DNA of 64,000 bases from an uncultured Pelagibacteraceae bacterium (GTDB taxonomy: Bacteria > Pseudomonadota > Alphaproteobacteria > Pelagibacterales > Pelagibacteraceae), in NCBI GenBank assembly GCA_902583455.1, contig CACHVY010000001.1, positions 1-64,000 of the forward strand, written 5' to 3'. The notes under the pieces are model-generated. The model ran no database searches and had not been told where the DNA came from. It saw only the letters and a list, made by a program, of their open reading frames with translations. Numbering within the stretch: position 1 is the stretch's first letter; the number at the start of each line of letters is the position of its first letter. The position numbers were made by a program, and so were the translations under genes. Below, in pieces: positions 59,306 to 64,000 of the stretch.

Positions 59306-59331
59306 GTTAAATTTTTTTTAAGGAGCTAAAA

Positions 59332-60510
59332 ATGAAAAAATTTAAATCGGTTTATGAACTAATAACTGAGTTAAAACCATCTGATCCAGTGTACTGCATC
59401 AGAAAAAAATCAATAAAAAAAGCTTCAAAATACTTTATAACAAATTTCCCAGGTAAAATTTTATACGCAGTTAAAACCAATCCGAACAAAGAAGTTGTTA
59501 AAACATTAATTGAAAGTGGTATAAAAAACTTTGATGTGGCATCTATTAAAGAAATCCAAGGCATAAAAGAAATAGATAGTTCTTTGGATTGCTCATATAT
59601 GCATACCGTAAAAAGTAGAGAAGACATAAGGGATGCATATTTCAAATTTGGGGTTAAAGCATTCTCGCTGGATACTAAGGACGAATTAATCAAAATTCTA
59701 GAGACTACTAACCACGCAAATGATTTAGAATTATATGTAAGAATTGCAGTTTCAAATGAGCACGCAGAAATTGATTTGTCCAAAAAATTTGGTGTTAATA
59801 ATAACGAGGCCCCAGGCCTAATCAGACTTACCAATCAGTATACAAAGAAATTAGGTTTAAGTTTTCATGTTGGTTCTCAATGTATGCACCCGATTTCTTA
59901 TACAAAAGGAATAACTGAAATTGGAAATTTAATTAAGAAAACAAAAATTATACCAAAAGTAATTAATATAGGCGGAGGGTTTCCAACTATTTATCCCGAC
60001 TTAATTCCTCAGTCTTTGAATAGCTACTTTGAAGAAATAAAAAAATCATTAAATACTCTCAAATTAGATAAATTGCCAGAAATTATATGCGAGCCTGGTA
60101 GAGCACTGGTGGCAGAATCGGGTTCAACAATTGTAAGAGTAAATTTAAGAAAAAAACAAAAGCTTTATATTAATGATGGCACTTATGGAACTTTATTTGA
60201 TGGAGGTGTTCCAAATATAGTTTATCCATCAAGACTTATTACAAATGGTAGAATGATATCAAAAAAAATGACAGCATTTGATTTTTATGGTCCAACGTGT
60301 GATAGCATGGATTATATGAAAGGTCCTTTTATACTTCCAAACAATATAAAGGAAAATGATTACATAGAACTAGGACAACTTGGTGCTTATGGTCTTACAT
60401 TTAGAACACAGTTTAATGGGTTTTATTCCGACAAAATTTATGAAGTTGATGATGAACCTGTAATGACTATGTATAATAAAGATAAAAGCAAAAGTTATTT
60501 GGTTGCTTAA
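59332..60510 (+). CDS. Ornithine/lysine decarboxylase (fold III, eukaryotic type)
   Basis: This 392-residue alanine-racemase-fold PLP decarboxylase has the PLP lysine in ILYAVKTNPNKEVV, FDVASIKEI, LSFHVGSQC, INIGGGFP, the EPGRALVAESG phosphate site, INDGTYGTLFD, and the catalytic cysteine in FYGPTCDSMD. The CDSMD motif separates it from diaminopimelate decarboxylase and places it with ODC-type enzymes. It makes putrescine, and perhaps cadaverine. A clear Shine-Dalgarno sequence precedes the start. The gene heads a three-gene run with the DHS-like and SpeB genes. Confidence 0.92.
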   Translation: MKKFKSVYELITELKPSDPVYCIRKKSIKKASKYFITNFPGKILYAVKTNPNKEVVKTLIESGIKNFDVASIKEIQGIKEIDSSLDCSYMHTVKSREDIRDAYFKFGVKAFSLDTKDELIKILETTNHANDLELYVRIAVSNEHAEIDLSKKFGVNNNEAPGLIRLTNQYTKKLGLSFHVGSQCMHPISYTKGITEIGNLIKKTKIIPKVINIGGGFPTIYPDLIPQSLNSYFEEIKKSLNTLKLDKLPEIICEPGRALVAESGSTIVRVNLRKKQKLYINDGTYGTLFDGGVPNIVYPSRLITNGRMISKKMTAFDFYGPTCDSMDYMKGPFILPNNIKENDYIELGQLGAYGLTFRTQFNGFYSDKIYEVDDEPVMTMYNKDKSKSYLVA

Positions 60511-60516
60511 AATCCT

Positions 60517-61554
60517 GTGAAAAAAACCCTAGGTCATAACAGTAAAAAAGATTTTCTAAATAAACCTGTTGAACATATTGATATAACGAAGTTTGATGCA
60601 AGACCTATAATTTCCTCAATGGAAAAAATGTCTTTTGTGTCTCGAGAGACAGCTAATGCTGCAAAAATCTATAATGAAATGCTAAGTGAAAAAGATTGTA
60701 CCATTTTTTTGACATTAGCAGGTTCAACATCTGCAGCTGGATGTATGCATATTTATAGAGATTTAGTCAAATATAATATGGTCGATGCAATAGTCGCAAC
60801 TGGAGCATCAATTATTGACATGGATTTCTTTGAGGCCTTAGGTTTTAAGCATTATCAAGGCTCTCAGTTTCAAGATGACACTGAATTAAGAAAAAATTAT
60901 ATCGATAGAATATATGACACTTATATTGATGAAGAGGAACTACAACATTGTGATAAAGTAATTGGAGAAATTGCTGATACACTTGAGCCACGACCCTATA
61001 CATCAAGAGAATTTATCTCTGAGCTTGGCAAATATCTAAAAAAAAATGCAAAGAAAAAAGGTTCCTTAATTGAGATGTCATATGACTACCAAGTGCCCAT
61101 ATTCTGTCCCGCATTCACAGATTCTAGTGCCGGATTTGGGTTAGTAATGCACCAAGAAAAAAATCCAAAAAAGCATATAACTATCGATTCAATTAGAGAA
61201 TTTAGAGAATTAACTGAGATAAAGATAAAATCAAAAGGATCTGGTTTGTTAATGATTGGTGGGGGAGTTCCAAAAAATTTTATTCAGGATACGGTTATTT
61301 GTGCAGAGCTGTTGGGTAAAAATGTGGATATGCATAAATATGCAATTCAAATTACAGTCGCGGACACTAGAGATGGGGCATGCAGTAGTTCAACTTTAAA
61401 AGAGGCTAGTTCTTGGGGCAAAGTTGATACCACTAAAGAACAAATGGTGTTTGCTGAAGCAACTAGTGTAATACCTTTAATTGCAAGCGATGCATTCCAC
61501 AAAGGCGAGTGGAAAAAGAGGGATCGAAAGAATTTCTCTAAAATTTTTGAATAA
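60517..61554 (+). CDS. Deoxyhypusine synthase-like protein
   Basis: This 345-residue NAD-dependent enzyme belongs to the deoxyhypusine synthase family. It has AGSTSAAG, VATGASIIDMDF, VPIFCPAFTDSS and the NAD-site GGGVPKN, and ends with ASSWGKV, where Lys302 corresponds to the lysine that carries the aminobutyl intermediate. Bacteria lack eIF5A, so the bacterial homologues are thought to transfer the aminobutyl group of spermidine or putrescine to small amines, for example making homospermidine. The start is a GTG; no ATG is available before residue 35. Six bases separate it from the decarboxylase. Confidence 0.9.
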   Translation: MKKTLGHNSKKDFLNKPVEHIDITKFDARPIISSMEKMSFVSRETANAAKIYNEMLSEKDCTIFLTLAGSTSAAGCMHIYRDLVKYNMVDAIVATGASIIDMDFFEALGFKHYQGSQFQDDTELRKNYIDRIYDTYIDEEELQHCDKVIGEIADTLEPRPYTSREFISELGKYLKKNAKKKGSLIEMSYDYQVPIFCPAFTDSSAGFGLVMHQEKNPKKHITIDSIREFRELTEIKIKSKGSGLLMIGGGVPKNFIQDTVICAELLGKNVDMHKYAIQITVADTRDGACSSSTLKEASSWGKVDTTKEQMVFAEATSVIPLIASDAFHKGEWKKRDRKNFSKIFE

Positions 61555-62433
61555 GTGAAATATCTATCAAATAAAAATGGATTTTTGGGTATTGATAACA
61601 GGTTCAATATTAAACAAAAATCTGTTGTTATACCATTTGGTTTAGAAAAAACAGTCAGTTATGGTGGAGGTACAAAAAATGGGCCCAAAGAAATTATAAA
61701 AGCTTCACACCAAGTTGAGCTTTATGATGAAGAGCTTAATTGTGAACCTTTCAAATTTATAGGGGTAAAAACTATCAAACCATTTAAAATTAATAAAAAT
61801 ATAAATAAAGCCTTAAAACAAATTTCACTTTTAAACCAGAAATCAATTGAAAAAAACTTGTTTCCACTGACTTTAGGAGGTGAACATTCGATCACAGCAG
61901 GCTGTATTGAACCTTTTGTCAAAAGTTATAAAAATGTAACGATTTTACAATTTGATGCCCATGCAGATCTAAGAAATAACTATAATAATCAAAAATACTC
62001 ACACGCATCAGCCATGAGAAGGTGCTTGGACTTCAAAAATGTAGATTTAATTTCAATTGGCATAAGAAATATCTCAAAAGAAGAAATTCCTTTTTTAAAA
62101 AAAAATGATAGCAGGATCAAAATATTTTGGGCTAAAGATCAAAAAAAATGGAATTTAAAATATTTTAAAAGATTAATTAAAAATAAGAATGTATATTTAA
62201 CTTTTGACGTAGATGGTTTAGACTCTAGTATTATGCCTGCGACTGGAACTCCCGAACCAGGAGGCTTGTTTTGGTATGAAACGTTAAGTTTAATCAAAAC
62301 TACCTTTAAGAATGCGAATGTAATAGGAGCAGATATAAATGAATTAGCCCCAATTAAAGGATTTAATTCATATAATTTTTTAGTGGCAAAACTTGCTTAT
62401 AAGATACTGACGTATAAATTTTTTTTAAAATAA
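61555..62433 (+). CDS. speB: Agmatinase/arginase-family ureohydrolase SpeB-like
   Basis: This 292-residue binuclear manganese enzyme has TLGGEHSITAG, LQFDAHADLRNNY, YSHASAMRR, LTFDVDGLDSSIMPATGTPEPGGL and ADINELAP, all metal ligands present. SpeB hydrolyses agmatine to putrescine and urea; other family members act on other guanidino compounds. The start is a GTG directly after the stop of the DHS-like gene. There is no arginine decarboxylase nearby, so the substrate may be a guanidino-polyamine or imported agmatine (inference). Confidence 0.9.
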   Translation: MKYLSNKNGFLGIDNRFNIKQKSVVIPFGLEKTVSYGGGTKNGPKEIIKASHQVELYDEELNCEPFKFIGVKTIKPFKINKNINKALKQISLLNQKSIEKNLFPLTLGGEHSITAGCIEPFVKSYKNVTILQFDAHADLRNNYNNQKYSHASAMRRCLDFKNVDLISIGIRNISKEEIPFLKKNDSRIKIFWAKDQKKWNLKYFKRLIKNKNVYLTFDVDGLDSSIMPATGTPEPGGLFWYETLSLIKTTFKNANVIGADINELAPIKGFNSYNFLVAKLAYKILTYKFFLK

Positions 62434-62434
62434 T

Positions 62435-62983
62435 TTAGACTGGCTTAAATGTACCAAGTAATAATCTAAATGGTACAAGCATTATTAATGCTATAAATAT
62501 TTTTACACCTAAGTCACCAAGTGATAAAGTTATCCAAGGCACTCCAGTTCCATAAAATGAAATAGAAAAGAATAAAAACGTATCAACAGTTGAGCCTATT
62601 AGTGATGAAAATAAAGGAGCAACAAACCATGTTTTTCTTCTTAATCTATCAAAAACTTGAACATCTAACAATTGCGCAACTATAAATGCTGTTCCAGACC
62701 CAATTGCTATTCTAATTGAGATTAAATCAGAAAAATTTGTAGAAAATATAAGTGTAAATAATATTCCAATTGTGAAACCAAAATAAACAATCTTTCTAGC
62801 TACTATTTTACCAAAAGATCTATTGGCTAAATCAGTAATTAAAAAAGCTATTGGGTAACTAAAAGCTCCGTAGGTTAAAATATTTTCCAATCCGTAATAT
62901 TTGACAGGAAACTGGACTAGAAAATTTGAAATTAGTACTACAAACCCCATTAAAAGGGATAAGGTTAAAAACAACCTATTCAT
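62435..62983 (-). CDS. VUT-family transporter (probable queuosine precursor transporter)
   Basis: This 182-residue protein has about six hydrophobic segments. The COG1738/YhhQ pattern is recognisable: TYGAFSYPIAFLITDLANRSFGKIVARKIVY, then SGTAFIVAQLLDVQVFDRLRRKTWF and PLFSSLIGSTVDTFLFF. Members move queuosine precursors (preQ0 or preQ1). The exact substrate is inferred from family. It starts on the base where rpmB ends and is convergent with speB. Confidence 0.88.
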   Translation of the reverse strand: MNRLFLTLSLLMGFVVLISNFLVQFPVKYYGLENILTYGAFSYPIAFLITDLANRSFGKIVARKIVYFGFTIGILFTLIFSTNFSDLISIRIAIGSGTAFIVAQLLDVQVFDRLRRKTWFVAPLFSSLIGSTVDTFLFFSISFYGTGVPWITLSLGDLGVKIFIALIMLVPFRLLLGTFKPV

Positions 62984-63264
62984 TATGCTGATTTTTGGAT
63001 TATGCTTTTTTTAATTTTTTTTAATCTTATAGATAAATTTTTTGATTTCACAGTTTTCATAAATTGATCAAAGCTTCCTTTTTTATCTATAGATCTCATT
63101 GCTGCATTAGAGACAGTTATCTTTAGTTTTTTGTTTAATAATTCACTTTTAAAACTGACCTTTTTAACACTTGGTAAAAATCTTCTTTTAACTTTATTGT
63201 TCGCATGACTAACCTTGTGGCCTTTTAAAGGTCTTTTTCCAGTTAATTCGCACTTTTTTGGCAT
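62983..63264 (-). CDS. rpmB: 50S ribosomal protein L28
   Basis: L28 is a large-subunit protein. The 93-residue product starts MPKKCELTGKRPLKGHKVSHANNKVKRRF, the family's conserved N-terminus with TGK and SHANNK, and continues SVKKVSFKSELLNKKLKITVS. Its stop overlaps the VUT gene start by one base. It lies 39 bases after pyrD on the same strand. Confidence 0.96.
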   Translation of the reverse strand: MPKKCELTGKRPLKGHKVSHANNKVKRRFLPSVKKVSFKSELLNKKLKITVSNAAMRSIDKKGSFDQFMKTVKSKNLSIRLKKIKKSIIQKSA

Positions 63265-63303
63265 GAGGAGAATGTATAATTGTACAATTTGATTCAGTCA
63301 AGT

Positions 63304-64000
63304 TTATAATTTACCAATAATATCGGAATAATTTTTTATATTTTTTTCCTTTAATATTTTTTTAAGTTCTTCATTAATTTTTATCGCAATTTTAGGTCCT
63401 CTAAAAACCATGCCTGTATAAAGTTGAACAAAATTAGCCCCACTCAAAAATTTTTTGTATGCCGTTTCTCCAGATTCCACACCCCCCACACCAATAATTT
63501 TTATTTGTCCATTTAAATTTTTAAAAAAATTATTTATCAATTTATTTGATATATCGTTCAAAGGTTTACCCGATAAACCGCCTTTCTGAAATTTTTGATG
63601 GTCTTTCAGGTTATCTCTATTTTGATCGGTAGTATTTGAAACAATTAACGCACTGACTTTATATTGTATTAATATTTTAGATATATCTTTAACAATATTA
63701 TTATCAATATCTGGTGAAACCTTTAAAGCAATTGGAATGTCGCTATTTAATTTTTTTTTTTCAGAAAAAATTTTATCTAATAAATCGCCTAATTCATCTA
63801 AATTATGAAAATCTCTTAAGTTTTCTGTATTAGGTGATGAAATATTAATTGTTATATAATCTGCTAATTTATAAAATTTATTAAATCCAATTAGATAGTC
63901 TCCTACTCTATCTTTGCTGTTCCAATTTGGCCCTATGTTTACACCAAGTATACCAATCGGTTTATTTTTTTTTATTCTATCACTTACAACATCACTGCCT
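63304..64000 (-). CDS. pyrD: Dihydroorotate dehydrogenase (quinone), 5' end cut off by window edge
   Basis: The frame is open from the window end to a stop at 63304; a short reading from an internal ATG at 63561 is only its last quarter. The translated 5' part has PIGILGVNIGPNWNSKDRVGDY, TINISSPNT with the class 2 catalytic serine, ALKVSPDID, IVSNTT, GGLSGKPL and the FMN phosphate loop GVGGVESGETAY. Class 2 PyrD oxidises dihydroorotate to orotate and passes electrons to quinone at the membrane. Pyrimidine genes pyrF (11684) and pyrD are thus both in this window but unlinked. Confidence 0.95.
   Translation of the reverse strand, partial: GSDVVSDRIKKNKPIGILGVNIGPNWNSKDRVGDYLIGFNKFYKLADYITINISSPNTENLRDFHNLDELGDLLDKIFSEKKKLNSDIPIALKVSPDIDNNIVKDISKILIQYKVSALIVSNTTDQNRDNLKDHQKFQKGGLSGKPLNDISNKLINNFFKNLNGQIKIIGVGGVESGETAYKKFLSGANFVQLYTGMVFRGPKIAIKINEELKKILKEKNIKNYSDIIGKL

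Noticed and set aside
1-64000. CRISPR arrays, insertion sequences, toxin-antitoxin or defence islands
   Set aside because: No direct-repeat array, transposase, terminal inverted repeats or recognisable defence genes were found on reading both strands.

Overview
The window looks like chromosome from a SAR11 (Pelagibacterales) alphaproteobacterium. It is very AT-rich with lysine/asparagine/isoleucine-rich proteins. Spacers are a few bases to about 230 bases, and genes repeatedly overlap in ATGA, GTGA or TAATG fashion. It carries alphaproteobacterial markers (GcrA, ChvG/ChvI, RegA/ActR, ATPase inhibitor zeta subunit, DUF2948 beside murA/hisD, an A73 tRNA-His lacking G-1). There is no mobile element, prophage, CRISPR array or rRNA. 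About 75 protein genes, three tRNAs (His, Phe, Thr) and a few regulatory or terminator structures fill the sequence, and no gap above 300 bases lacks a gene.

Layout. 1-5246: a cytochrome c (cut by the window edge), argF/argD, an ABC-2 permease, gcrA, a SHOCT protein and an NDUFA9-like protein. 5272-17124: one long plus-strand run, rnd-kdsD-lptC-lptB-aroA-rpsA-ihfB-pyrF-trpF-trpB-trpA-accD-folC. 17121-28585: minus-strand genes for trxA, a DNA-repair trio (ExoI-like, MGME1-like PD-(D/E)XK nuclease, rmuC), hisG-hisZ-hisS with tRNA-His, cspA, tRNA-Phe, infA, hisD, DUF2948, murA, dcd and two small basic proteins. 28669-36395: tRNA-Thr, a VTT membrane protein, then rpmH-rnpA-yidD-yidC-argB-HAD-dapD-dapE-deacetylase. 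36407-46097: hsp20 with a sigma32-like promoter and a ROSE-like leader, a lipoprotein, a purine permease/phosphoribosyltransferase pair, AlkA, a DMT exporter, msrA, a sulfurtransferase and an RND pump. 46094-58026: a transglycosylase-like lipoprotein, nuclease, zeta subunit, VanZ, gpmA, murU-amgK-tsaE-ahcY, chvI/chvG, polA and an ABC ATPase. 58059-64000: bioY, regA, an ornithine-decarboxylase/deoxyhypusine-synthase-like/SpeB module, a VUT transporter, rpmB and pyrD (cut by the edge).

Most of this is core metabolism. The points that deserve a second look are: (i) tRNA-Phe and tRNA-Thr both carry A18 with G55 instead of the near-universal G18-U55, while tRNA-His keeps the normal pair; (ii) trpB and trpA, in the usual trpFBA-accD-folC order, have many changes in otherwise nearly invariant active-site motifs, and accD has a re-spaced zinc ribbon; (iii) a ROSE-like RNA thermometer candidate precedes hsp20; (iv) an MGME1-like (mitochondrial-type) exonuclease sits with ExoI and RmuC, while addAB is absent from both of its customary flanks; (v) the RND adaptor lacks the alpha-helical hairpin; (vi) a polyamine module contains a deoxyhypusine-synthase homologue and has an attenuator-like hairpin in front of it. 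Several genes usually found inside these operons (lptA, cmk, engB, addAB) are not at their usual positions. No clearly new multi-gene defence or mobile system was seen.
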